A stretch of 64,000 nucleotides of DNA from Diogma glabrata (taxonomy: Eukaryota > Arthropoda > Insecta > Diptera > Cylindrotomidae), in contig OY856186.1 of NCBI GenBank assembly GCA_963693315.1, forward strand, positions 457,123,892-457,187,891, read 5' to 3'. A program made the position numbers and the translations under genes. The notes beneath the pieces were generated by a model, which was not told where the DNA came from, did no database searches, and was given only the letters and a program-made list of their open reading frames with translations. The stretch's first letter is position 1; each line of letters starts with the position of its first letter. Below, in pieces: positions 1 to 11,506 of this stretch.

Positions 1-36
1 GTTAACCGGTGGGACAACTTTCGTGGGACACCCTGT
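1..36. mobile_element. Possible right end of a mariner-type element
   Basis: The window opens with a segment ending GGGACACCCTG followed by TA. Read on the minus strand this is TA-CAGGGTGTCCC, the style of terminus seen in many mariner-like elements with a TA target duplication. The other end lies outside the window, so only the resemblance of the terminus supports the call. Confidence 0.35.
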
Positions 37-573
37 AGATTCTTACCTTATTTTGTTATTTAGCTAAATCTTTGTTTGTATTTCTCAAAAAAACGGCGGA
101 ATAACTGTTTGAGATATAAAAAAAATTAATAAAAAACAACTTGTCTTTTCCACTTAAAAATGTTAATAAAAAGGTTGTAGGCGAGTATGGTAAAATCACG
201 CCTTTTTTCCAATATCTTTGCTATCCAGAATCGACGGTACTTCGACCTTCTAGGAAATCACGAAGTTATTCTCCAAACAATTTCTTAATAAAAAAAGCTA
301 ATTTTCGCTAGCAAAATGTATTGAATGTAGATGCAAACATCTTATGTATTGTCCAGAGAAGATACCCTTAGCACCCTTAATTTTGTCATAATAGGCAATT
401 ACAGTATAATTCACACTGTTTACCGTTGGCACTTGGCGTTAGTTTTCATGTAACAAGAGATTGACATTATGTTATAGGCAATTACCTATTTTTTGGGTTG
501 ATATATAACTATATTGGTATAGTTATACCAACGCTTTCAATTCTGGCTCTAAGAATCAAACCCATCTAAAAAA
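37..573. other. AT-rich non-coding stretch, nothing recognised
   Basis: There is no open frame with recognisable protein content. A short palindrome sits near 513-533, and a phrase around 'ataggcaattac' occurs twice (about 391 and 474). I see no gene. Confidence 0.6.
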
Positions 574-2760
574 TATTGCGACGCTGATGCATAGGTTGAC
601 TTCACCACAGCTCTGGAAACATAGTGTTCTGGATATATAATGAGCTAATATCCATCAAATACTTTAATTAAAAGCTAACCAATATTATGGACTTCGTAGT
701 TCTATTACTAAAAATTTTAAAAAAAGCAGTAGTATCCCAACAAACCAATTCTGTTATACGAGAAAAAGTAAAAAAAAAAATTTATCGGCAGTGACAAACC
801 GGGATGCAAAATTTTGTAAACCTTACTAAATGTGTATGTACCAAATTTAATCCAATTCGATTATCAGGTACCGAAGTTATTGAGCTTCCAGAATAACAGG
901 TGCTTGGAGGACCCCCTATCACTTTGTTCACTATCGCTAAAAAAAACTAATCAGTTCCTTACCATACATATTTGCATCTTTTTGCAAAGTGTAATCAAAA
1001 TTACTTAACGAACGAATGTTATATGCTTCCAACAAACATTGAAACTATAAACAGGTGCTCGGGAGAACCCCACCACTTATCCCAATATTGTCCAAAAACT
1101 AATCAATTCTTTGTCATTAAAGTCTTCATATTTTTTCAAAGTGCCATTAAAATTGATTTATGAATGAAATCTGTATGCTCCCAACAAACTTTAAAAACAA
1201 AGTGTGAAAACTCAGCTGTTGTATGGTAGACCCCCCGCCACTTTGATCAATGTGTCCCAAAAGATGATAATTATCTTCTCACACTAATTGAACCCTTTTA
1301 CATAAGTTTCATCATAATCACTTCATTATTGTAGGCTGTAGTGTGCATAAAGAAACTGAAAAAACTGCAAAAATTTACAAAAAAAAAATGTACCGGAAGT
1401 GAAAAACCGGAAGTTAGGATGCAGAACTATTGTGAACCGTACTAAATGCTCATGTACCAAGTTTTATCCAATTCGATTATCAGGTACAGATGTTATTGAG
1501 CTTTAAAAAAAAACAGGTGTATAGGACACACCCCACCACTTTGTTCACTATCGCTCAAAAACTAATCAGTTTCTTGCCATACACGTTTGCATCTTTTTCC
1601 AAAGTTTCATCAAAATTCGTTCACGAATGAATGCTGTGTGCTCCCAACAAACATTGAAAAAAGTGTGACACATTAAACAGGTGTTCGGGAGGACCCCCAC
1701 CACTTATTCCAATATTATCCAAAAACTAATCAGTTCTTTGATACTTAACTCTCCATCTTTTTTCAAAGTGTCATTAAAATAAATTAATCAATGAAGTCTG
1801 TATGCTCCCAACAAACTTAAAAAACAAAGTGTGAAAAGTCAGCATATGTATGGTAGACTCCCCCCCACTTTGATCAATGTGTCCCAAAAGATGATAATTA
1901 TCTTCTCACACTAATTGGAACCCTTCTCATAAATTTCATTATATTCACTTCATTATTGTAGGCTGTAATGTGCATAAAGACACTGAAAAAACTGCATAAA
2001 TTTACAAAAAAAAAATTTACCGGAAGTTGGGGCGCAGAACTATTGTGAACCGTACTACATACTCATGTACCAAGTTTCATCCAATTCGCTTATCAGGTAC
2101 AGATGTTATAGAGCTTTCAAAAAAACAGGTGCTCCAGGGACCCCACACCATTTTGTTCACTATCGCTCAAAAACTATTCAGTTCCTTGTCATACATGTTT
2201 GAATCTTTTTCCAAAGTTTCATCAAAATTCATTCACGAATGAATATTTTATGCTCCCAACAAACATAAAAGCTTTGTGGAAAAAAAACACTTGCTGTATG
2301 GTGGACCCCCAAACCCTTTATCCAATGTGCTCCAAAAGCTGATAAAATCTTTCTCATGTTATTAAAAAGCTTTTACCAACGTTTCATGAAAATCGATCGG
2401 TAATTGTAGGCTACAGTAGGGATAAACACCTGAAACAGAATCCCCTGCGGGATCAGAAGTTATTCAAGATTTAAAGTTAGAGGTGTTCGGGAGACCCCCG
2501 CCATTTTGTCCAAATTTGAAATGGATCCAGATCTTCTATTTTCAAGTGAACTTGTACCATTTGTAAAAGTTTCATCAAGATCCTATGCAGAAAACTCACC
2601 CACCCACCCACGCACACACAGACGTACACCAAATTTTTTTTTGGCTATTTAGATAGAGGATGGTCCAAAACAAAAGAAAAAATAAAATTTGGGGTATGTA
2701 AGATTTTTTTTTTTCACGATAGATTGCATTACTTCACACAATTTAAAATTGTGGTGAAGT
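574..2760 (+). mobile_element. Element Z, copy Z0 (HINE/Helentron-like, non-coding)
   Basis: This is the first of four copies of a large non-coding element. It starts TATTGCGACGCTGATGC after an A-run and ends GTGGTGAAGT in a terminal hairpin (about 2730-2760). Near the 5' end is ACTTCACCACA-type sequence, the reverse complement of the 3' terminus, so the element has subterminal inverted repeats. Between the ends lie tandem blocks, each carrying a 'GGACCCCCCACCACTT'-like phrase and a 'CCAAAGTGTCATCAAAATT'-like phrase. The landmark CCGGAAGTTRGG recurs at about 1411 and 2022. Compared with Z1 this copy has fewer monomers and lacks the block around the last CCGGAAGTTGG landmark. Subterminal inverted repeats, a 3' hairpin, a tandem-repeat core and an A/T-run insertion site are known features of Helentron-associated non-autonomous elements. 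That class assignment is inference. Confidence 0.7.
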
Positions 2761-2781
2761 TGAAACAACTTCATATTTCAA

Positions 2782-2852
2782 TTCTTACTCTTACTCTTAT
2801 TTACTCTTACTCTTTTTAATTTTTTTTTTTACCTCTTACTCTATATCAAAAT
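2782..2852. repeat. Imperfect TTACTC low-complexity tract
   Basis: Irregular iterations of ACTCTTACTCTT are interrupted by T-runs just beyond the 3' end of Z0. It is simple-sequence DNA with no other feature. Confidence 0.5.
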
Positions 2853-3716
2853 AAAAAAATCAAAGAAAGAAATTCAAAGAAAATCCGTAATTCAAATTAT
2901 AATTCTTCATTTTAATTTTTTTGTACCTATCTCAATAATAATAATTGGATCAATACGGTTATTCAAATTATATTAAATGTAAAATTATAGTCGTTGATTT
3001 TCATGTTGGCATGGGTTTTGAATTTCTGTGATATGAATAGAAATAATATATAAAAGAGATCCTGTTTTTATGGATAAAAAAAATGCTTGCATATTTAATT
3101 GGAACTGCATTTTTTGATCATGTAAGGGCAATGCTTATATGAATAATTATTAGACAGTAACCAAAACCAATGTAAATAAAAAAGAAACAGATTTAGGAAA
3201 TTCTGTTCGATCAAGTAATTTTTGATTAATGATTCTGTGCAATCAATTCAATTAAGAAATACATCGAACAATACATACAAATTTTCATTTTGTATTTGAT
3301 CAAAAATAATTTAAGTATCTAAAAAAACGACCAACAAAAACCTGATCAGCGAACATTTTCTTTTAAAATCTAAAAACCAACAGTCACCACATTATAATTA
3401 TACCTTTATTCCGTAATATCAAACAACTTAAGATGATTTCATAAATAATATCTGACCGTAAACAACGTCTCACTGTATAACTAAATTCATCTTTTGGTTT
3501 TCTTTCATTCGAACTCAATTAACGGATCTTAGATTTCTGTATATATTCAATTTTTTTTTTATTTTCGATTTTTAATGAGAAACCAATATATTTGTTGAAT
3601 AAATATTTTGTGGAACAGATAACGAAATAGAGTATATTGATTCTGTGCAGATCTTGCCATCACTAAAAATGTATTTCATTTAATGATGTTTGAACTAAAA
3701 TATGTTCGCAATATTT
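2853..3716. other. AT-rich non-coding stretch
   Basis: I see no coding frame, no inverted repeat and no similarity to other parts of the window. Confidence 0.55.
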
Positions 3717-4303
3717 TTGTTTTTAATAAAATGTAGTAGGAATTACAATATGGGTCACAACAACACATAAAAAACTTTTAAAACCAAGGTCTCACAACAA
3801 CATGCGTTTCAAAGTGTTGATGGACGCAGATCTTTTTTTTTGTTTTTTTTATATTATTTTTATAGAAAGGATAACTAAACAATAAATCCTATCACATATA
3901 AAATATGACATAGGCCAATATTTCTTAATAGGATAGCGAAAATAAAAAATAAAAGGTTAACAACAACAAATTTCTATTATAAATTTGCAGGGATAAAACT
4001 AAAATGTGGTTGCCAATAATCCAGCTAGTGGCATATTCCTTGACCATGCGACGTACTTCCTTCCTCAATAAAGGCTCGATTCCTCGAGTAAGCAATAACG
4101 TAGAATCATCAAGCAATACTTCATAGCTGAAACTGAGGGCGATACCTTTGACTGAATAGAGTTCATCCGCCAGCACCCCTAAGATATTTCCTTGACTAGT
4201 GATATCTCACTGCTCACTGCATTGGCAAATAGGATGTGATATTTCACGTTAGCTCGTATGTCAATAGCAGAGACTGGAGTACGCGGGGTTGTCACACCCG
4301 TTG
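3717..4303 (-). mobile_element. Internally deleted derivative of LINE family J
   Basis: Read on the minus strand, the first about 430 bp match the 5' leader of the full J element at 38043. The shared phrases include the ACTCCAGTCYCTGCYATTGAC segment, GTGAGATATCAC, GTGCTGGCGGA and CTGGATTATTGGCA. It then jumps to the J 3' end (TTGTTGTGRGACC..., TTTATGTGTTGTTGTGACMCATATT). All of the endonuclease-RT ORF is missing. An 83-codon frame (3925-4176) lies in the leader-derived part; part of it recurs at 31098-31180, but the full-length J has stops there, so function is doubtful. Sister derivatives lie at 22570-22845 and 30985-31460, which suggests a non-autonomous subfamily. Confidence 0.75.
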
Positions 4304-5302
4304 ATCAAAAATAAAAAAATTTACAAATAAAAAAAATTGTTCCCTCCTTGGAGATTAATAATCGATTAAATTTTGAAGGATCTTATTGTTATAATTTGAT
4401 GGTGTGAGACGGTTTGTTTGAATAATTTTTCTTTGTCTGTTTCATTTGTTTTTTTTACGGCAGATTTTCAATGTTTGGAATAATTTTTGTTGTCGAACTG
4501 AATAAACCAAAGCGCAAGAGATAAATAGAAAGTCTTTTTAAGCGACCAAGTCGTTGTATAAAACCACATAGACTCAAATTGTTGGTTAAGTTTTAACTTT
4601 GATATTGTGATATCAGTTAAATAAATTTGAACTAGTTTTTGTTGCATTAACTTAAAAATATTATAAAATGTCCAATATTTTTTAGTTTCGAACGAAATAA
4701 AGGTTTAAATTAACAATTCAGAAAAAGAACATTGTTTAATATATATAACGGTTGATAAAATTAAAACAGAAAAATATTTAGTTTTAGTGAAACAGCAAAT
4801 TTGTGAATTGTCTTATTAGAATACATAAATGGAATATATACAGCACGAATTTTGTAAATACATCTACAGAAATATTTTAAAATTATCATAACATACTAAT
4901 TTGAAACTGATCAGTGAACTTTAATCAGTTATGCTAAATTAAATTCTATACTAAAACAACTGTGTATTCTGAAAAATATCATTTTTGAGTAATTGAGAAA
5001 AATTTAGTGGATACACCTTCTAACTTGTTCAAACCAAGCTTTGGCTCAAAAATTGGAAGAAATACTGACATTTCTTATAATTGCTTTAATTCAAACCGAT
5101 TCCGGCTATGTGTGTCAAATTGATGGTTGTAATTTAGCAACAACCGAAGTTACTGGAATGTAAAAGTGATCAGAAAGCGACAAAGGAATTCGTTGTTTAT
5201 TAAAAGTTTCTGAAGGATTATTCGGATCGTGTGTTGAAAATTTGTTTGGATAAATTGTCATTAATCCTGTTGATGCTAAACGGGCTAGCTGATTTTTTTT
5301 TT
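4304..5302. other. AT-rich non-coding stretch
   Basis: I see no coding frame or structured repeat. It lies between the J derivative and a palindrome. Confidence 0.55.
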
Positions 5303-5543
5303 AATAATAATTTATTTAAGATAAATTTAATAATTTTTGCTTTAACAACTTTTTTTAAATAATATTTTGTTACATGTTTCAACCATAAATGTTCATTCTC
5401 AAACATTTGAAAATATTATTAATATAAGATTTTCAAATGTTTGAGAATGACCATTTATGGTTGAAACATGTAACAAAATATTATTTAGAAAAAATTGTTA
5501 AAGCAAAAATTATTAAATTTATTTTAAATAAATTATTCTGTTA
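5303..5543. repeat. Long palindrome (foldback MITE-like)
   Basis: The left arm 5303-5415 and right arm 5430-5543 are near-perfect reverse complements around a spacer of about 14 bp. The arms meet in the segment TCATTCTCAAACATTTG and its complement. The 62-codon minus-strand frame here is a by-product. It could be a foldback MITE; no target duplication is evident. Confidence 0.75.
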
Positions 5544-5587
5544 AATGATTTTTGTTTCTGTGGTATATCGTCTTCTTTTTTAATTTA

Positions 5588-6277
5588 TTTCACGGGGATA
5601 ATTTTTAAAGAAACAGTTGAATTTGAATTACTGATGGCATTTATTGTTTTTCTTAAAATTTCGGTCATCTTTTTTGACCTTTTTCAAAAGAATTTATAAA
5701 TGGTTTTTTTTAAAAGGAATTATGTGAGTTGTTTTTCCATTTTTTCTTTTCTTCTTCTAACCGGATTTCTACCAATGGCGAAAGTCTTTTTGTTTTGGTA
5801 ATTTGGATACCCTTAATATAATTACTTTAATATAAACTATTTAATTTTAACTTTACTTTGAAACTCCACTTAATTAACAAAATATTTTAAAAAATTAATA
5901 TAACAAATTAAAAATTATAAAGTTAAAAAATTATAAAGTTAAAAAATTAAAAATTGTATTTAGATAACAAACTAAAAAATTTATTTTTTAAAATAAAATA
6001 AAAAAATTTAAAATAAATTTTTTAGTTTGTTATCTAAATACAATTTTTAATTTTTTAACTTTATAATTTTTAATTTGTTACATTAATTTTTTAAAATATT
6101 TTGTTAATTAAGTGGAGTTTCAAAGTAAAGTTAAAATTAAATAGTTTATATTAAAGTAATTATATTAAGGGTATCCAAATTACCAAAACAAAAAGACTTT
6201 CGCCATTGGTAGAAATCCGGTTAGAAGAAGAAAAGAAAAAATGGAAAAACAACTCACATAATTCCTTTTAAAAAAAA
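5588..6277. mobile_element. Palindromic element P, left part (split by Z1)
   Basis: This is a long-armed palindrome with its centre near 5990-6005. The left arm runs 5588-5990. The right arm runs from 6005 to the A8 tract ending at 6277, where Z1 interrupts it. The remainder of the right arm resumes at 11215 (CCATTTATAAACTC...) and matches the reverse complement of 5588-5710 up to about 11338. Removing Z1 restores an element of about 810 bp with arms of about 400 bp. It is non-coding. This places the Z1 insertion after P. Confidence 0.8.
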
Positions 6278-7049
6278 TATTGCGACGCTGATGCATAGGC
6301 TGACTTCACCACAGCTCTGGAAACATAGTGTTCTGGATATATAATGAGCTAATATCCATAAAATACTTTAATTAAAAGCTAACCAATATTATGGACTTCG
6401 TAGTTCTAATAATAAAAATATTAAAGCAGGCAGTAGTATTCCAACAAACATAAATTCTGTTGTACGAAAAAAAGTAAAAAAAATTTTATCGGAAGTGACA
6501 AAGCGGAAGTTAGGATGCGGAACTGTTGTAAACTTTACTAAATGGGTATGTACCAAATTTCATCCAACTCGATTATTAGGTACAGAAGTTATTGAGCTTC
6601 CAAAATAACAGGTGCTTGGAGGACCCCCTACCACTTTGTTCACTATCGCTAAAAAAACTAATCAGTTCCTTGCCATACATATTTGCATCTTTTTGCAAAG
6701 TGTAATCAAAATTACTTAACGAACGAATGTTGTATGTTTCCAACAATCATTGAAACAATAAACAGGTGTTCGGGAGGACCCCACCACTTATCCCAATATT
6801 GTCCAAAAACTAGTCAATTCTTTGTCAATAAAGTCTTTATCTTTTTTCAAAGTGCCATTAAAATTGATTAATGGATGAAATCTGTATGCTCCCAACAAAC
6901 TTTAAAAACCAATGTGTCCCAAAAGATGATAATTATCTTCTTACACTAATTGAAATTTTTCCATAAGTTTTATCATAATCACTTCATTATTGTAGGCTGT
7001 AGTGTGCATAAAGATACTGAAAAAACTGCCAACAAGTAAAAAAAATTTT

Positions 7050-10000
7050 TTTTTACCGGAAGCAAAAAACCGGAAGTTGGGATGCAGAATTTTTGTAAAT
7101 CATACTAAATGCTTATGTACAAAGTTTCATCCAATTCGATTATCAGGTACAGATGTTATTGAGCTTTAAAAAAAACAAGTGTATGGGACACCCCCCACCA
7201 CTTTGTTCACTATCGCTCAAAAACTAATCAGTTCTTTGCCATACATGTTTGCAATTTTTTCCAAAGTGTCATCAAAATTCGTTCACGAACGAATGCTGTG
7301 TGCTCCCAACAAACATTGAAAAAATGCTGACACAGTAAACAAGTGTTCGGGAGACCCCGTACCACTTATCCCAATATTGTCCAAAAACTAATCAGTTCCT
7401 TGTCATTTAAGTCTTCATCTTTTTCCAAAGTGTCATTAGAATTGATTAATGAATGAAGTCTGTATGCTCCCAACAAACTTTAAAAACAAAGTGTGAAAAG
7501 TCAGCAGTTGTATGGTAGACCCCCCGCCACTTTGATCAATGTGTCCCAAAAGATGATAATTATCTTCTTACACTAATTGGAACCCTATTCCATAAGTTTT
7601 ATCATAATCACTTCATTATTGTAGGCTGTAGTGTGCATAAAGACACTGAAAAATCTTCAAAAAAGTACAAAAAAAAATTTTTTACTGGAAGTAAAAAACC
7701 GGAAGTTGGGATGCAGAACTATTTTAAACCGTCCTACATACAGTGAAACTTCCATAATTCGAACCACCAAAAGCCATCAATTTTAGTTCGATTTAGGGAA
7801 ATTTCGAAATATAGAAACGATTTATAAAGAAAATCAAAATTTTAATTCGAAATATTAATACGATTTATAGAGAAATTCGAATAATAGAAGTTCGATTTAT
7901 GGAAGTTTGACTGTACTCATGTAACAAGTTTCATCCAATTCGCTTATCAGGTACAGAAGTTATAGAGCTTTCAAAAAAACAGGTGCTCCAGGGACCCCCC
8001 ACCACTTTGTTCACTATCGCTCAAAAACTAATCAGTTCTTTGCCATACATGTTTGCATCTTTTTCCAAAGTGTCATCAAAATTCGTTCACGAACGAATGC
8101 TGTGTGCTCCCAACAAACATTCAAAAAAGTGTGACACATTAAACAGGTGTTCGGGAGGACCCCCACCACTTATTCCAATATTATCCAAAAACTAATCAGT
8201 TCTTTGTTACTTAAGTCTCCATCATTTGCCAAAGTGTCATTAAAATAAATTAAGGAACGAAGTCTGTATGCTCCTAACAAACTTAAAAAACAAAGTGTGA
8301 AAAGTCAGCATTTGTATGGTAGACCCCCCACCACTTTGATCAATGTGTCCTAAAACATAATAATTATCTTTTCACACTAATTGGAACCCTATTCCATAAG
8401 TTTCATCATAATCACTTTATTGTTGTAGGCTGTAGTGTGCATAAAGACACAGAAAAATCTTCAAAAAAGTACAAAAAATTTTTTTTTACCGGAGGTGAAA
8501 AACCGGAAGTTGGGATGCAGAACTATTTTAAACCGTACTACATACTCATGTACCAAGTTTCATCAAATTCGCTTATCACGTACAGAAGTTATAGAGCTTT
8601 CAAAAAAACAGGTGCTCCAGGGACCCCCCACCACTTTGTTCACTATTGCTCAAAAACTAATCAGTTCTTTGCCATACATGTTTGCATCTTTTTCCAAAGT
8701 GTCATCAAAATTCGTTCACGAACGAATGCTGTGTGCTCCCAACAAACATTCAAAAAAGTGTGACACATTAAACAGGTGTTCGGGAGGACCCCCACCACTT
8801 ATTCCAATATTATCCAAAAACTAATCAGTTCTTTGTTACTTAAGTCTCCATCATTTGCCAAAGTGTCATTAAAATTGAATAATGAATGAAGTCTGTATGC
8901 TCCCAACAAACTTAAAAAACAAAGTGTGAAAAGTCAGCATTTGTATGGTAGACCCCCCACCACTTTGATCAATGTGTCCCAAAACATGATAATTATCTTT
9001 TCACACTAATTGGAACCCTATTCCATAAGTTTCATCATAATCACTTCATTATTGTAGGCTGTAGTGTGCATAAAGACACTGAAAAAACTTCAAAAAAGTA
9101 CAAAAAAAATTTTTTTACCGGAAGTGAAAAACCGGAAGTTGGGATGCAGAACTATTTTAAACCGTCCTACATACTCATGTAACAAGTTTCATCCAATTCG
9201 CTTATCAGGTACAGAAGTTATAGAGCTTTCAAAAAAACAGGTGCTCCAGGGACCCCCCACCACTTTGTTCACTATCGCTCAAAAACTAATCAGTTCTTTG
9301 CCATACATGTTTGCATCTTTTTCCAAAGTGTCATCAAAATTCGTTCACGAACGAATGCTGTGTGCTCCCAACAAACATTCAAAAAAGTGTGACACATTAA
9401 ACAGGTGTTCGGGAGGACCCCCACCACTTATTCCAATATTATCCAAAAACTAATCAGTTCTTTGTTACTTAAGTCTCCATCATTTGCCAAAGTGTCATTA
9501 AAATTGAATAATGAATGAAGTCTGTATGCTCCCAACAAACTTAAAAAACAAAGTGTGAAAAGTCAGCATTTGTATGGTAGACCCCCCACCACTTTGATCA
9601 ATGTGTCCTAAAACATAATAATTATCTTTTCACACTAATTGGAACCCTATTCCATAAGTTTCATCATAATCACTTCATTGTTGTAGGCTGTAGTGTGCAT
9701 AAAGACACAGAAAAAACTTCAAAAAAGTACAAAAAAAAAATTTACCGGAAGTGAAAAACCGGAAGTTGGGATGCAGAACTATTTTAAACCGTACTACATA
9801 CTCATGTACCAAGTTTCATCAAATTCGCTTATCACGTACAGAAGTTATAAAGCTTTCAAAAAAACAGGTGCTCCAGGGACCCCCCACCACTTTGTTCACT
9901 ATCGCTCAAAAACTAATCAGTTCTTTGCCATACATGTTTGCATCTTTTTCCAAAGTGTCATCAAAATTCGTTCACGAACGAATGCTGTGTGCTCCCAACA

Positions 10001-10640
10001 AACATTCAAAAAAGTGTGACACATTAAACAGGTGTTCGGGAGGACCCCCACCACTTATTCCAATATTATCCAAAAACTAATCAGTTCTTTGTTACTTAAG
10101 TCTCCATCATTTGCCAAAGTGTCATTAAAATTGAATAATGAATGAAGTCTGTATGCTCCCAACAAACTTAAAAAACAAAGTGTGAAAAGTCAGCATTTGT
10201 ATGGTAGACCCCCCACCACTTTGATCAATGTGTCCCAAAACATGATAATTATCTTTTCACACTAATTGGAACCTTATTCCATAAGTTTCATCATAATCAC
10301 TTCATTATTGTAGGCTGTAGTGTGCATAAAGACACTGAAAAAACTTCAAAAAAGTACAAAAAAATTTTTTTTACCGGAAGTGAAAAACTGGAAGTTGGGA
10401 TGCAGAACTATTTTAAACCGTACTACATACTCATGTACCAAGTTTCATCCAATTCGCTTATCAGGTACAGAAGTTATAGAGCTTTCAAAAAAACAGGTGC
10501 TCCAGGGACCCCCCACCACTTTGTTCACTATCGCTCAAAAACTAATCAGTTCTTTGTCATACATGTTTGCATCTTTTTCCAAAGTTTCATCAAAATTCAT
10601 TCACGAATGAATGTTTTATGCTCCCAACAAACATAAAAAC
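7050..10640 (+). repeat. Tandem array of ~629-bp monomers inside Z1
   Basis: The landmark CCGGAAGTTGGGATGCAG recurs at about 7070, 7700, 8504, 9132, 9761 and 10389. The spacings are about 630, 804 (629 plus a 173-bp MITE), 628, 629 and 628. Each monomer contains three diverged sub-blocks of roughly 200 bp. Each sub-block has a GGACCCCCxCCACTT-like core, an ACTAATCAGTTCTTTG-like phrase and a TGCTCCCAACAAAC phrase. Monomers at 8.4-10.3 kb are nearly identical to one another, while flanking blocks are more diverged. This pattern is typical of local expansion by unequal exchange or replication slippage. Confidence 0.85.
7741..7913. mobile_element. 173-bp pogo/Tigger-like MITE with TA duplication
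   Basis: The sequence interrupts one Z1 monomer exactly between CCTACATA and CTCATG. It begins CAGTGAAACTTCCATAATTC and ends in the reverse complement of CAGTCAAACTTCCATAAATC. TA flanks both sides (7739-7740, 7914-7915). The interior consists of reiterated TTCGAA / TTCGATTTAT phrases. TA duplications and CAGT... termini are usual for Tc1/mariner-superfamily MITEs. The uninterrupted sister monomers give the empty site. Confidence 0.85.
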
Positions 10641-11214
10641 TTTGTGGAAAAAACCACCTGTTGTATGGTGGACCCCCCAACCCTTTATCCCATGTGCTCC
10701 AAAAGCTGAAAAAATCTTTCTCATGTTATTTAAAAGCTTTTCGCAACGTTTCATGAAAATCGTTCGGTAATTGTAGGCTACAGTAGGGATAAACACCTGA
10801 AAAAAAAACTTTTTAACCGGAAGTGACAAACCGGAAGTTGGTATGCAGAAATATTGGAAACAGTATTAAAACCTTATATACTAAGTTTCAATAAGATCAT
10901 AGCTCGGGATCAGAAGTTATTCAAGATTTAAACTTAGAGGTGTTCGGGAGACCCCCCGCCATTTTGTCCAAATTTGAAATGAATCCAGATCTTCTATTTT
11001 CAAGTGAACCTGTATCATTTGCCAAAGTTTCATCAAGATCCTATGCAGAAAACTCACCCACCCACCCACACACAGACGTACACCAAAATTTTTAATGGCT
11101 ATTTGGATAGAGGATGGTCCAAAACAAAAGAAAAAACAAAATTTGGGGTATGTAAGATTTTTTTTTTTCACGATAGATTGCATTACTTCACACAATTTAA
11201 AATTGTGGTGAAGT

Positions 11215-11338
11215 AAAAACCATTTATAAACTCTTTTGAAAAAGGTCAAAAAAGATGACCGAAATATTAAGAAAAACAATAAATGCCATCAGTAATTCAA
11301 ATTCAACTGTTTCTTTAAAAATTATCCCCGTGAAATAA
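11215..11338. mobile_element. Palindromic element P, right-arm remainder
   Basis: This segment is the reverse complement of about 5588-5711 and completes the palindrome broken by Z1. It ends near GTGAAATAAA. Confidence 0.75.
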
Positions 11339-11506
11339 ATCATAAATTATTCTTAAATTAATTTAAACAACTTGGAGATTAAATCATCATTATTTTAATT
11401 TATTTAACCAAATTAAAATTTTTTAAAATGTTGTTTTTTTTTTATACTGGAAAAGAGGATTTGAGTACTTCATTCAACATTTGAGTTAAGTTTGTTTTCT
11501 TTTTTT

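Larger units (their letters stand above)
6278..11214 (+). mobile_element. Element Z, copy Z1 (longest copy)
   Basis: This copy runs from TATTGCGACGC to the terminal hairpin ending GTGGTGAAGT. It sits in an A-run of P: A8 on the left, A5 on the right and T8 in the mirror arm. It has a conserved 5' segment of about 200 bp, an array of 629-bp monomers (separate entry), a diverged block with CCGGAAGTTGGTATGCAG (about 10830) and a 3' domain with CACCCACCCACCCAC-type sequence (about 11055). The final 30 bp form a stem-loop with a one-base bulge. I recognise no protein; the recurring 96-129 codon frames are artefacts of monomer identity. It is probably a non-autonomous Helentron/HINE-type rolling-circle element, or otherwise an unclassified satellite-bearing element. 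Copy Z2 faces it at 292 bp. Confidence 0.75.

Noticed and set aside
8435..10636. Four similar frames of 96-129 codons at 629-bp spacing
   Set aside because: They are repeated only because the monomers are nearly identical. Two frames are open at once, no domain is recognisable, and Z0, Z2 and Z3 do not keep them.
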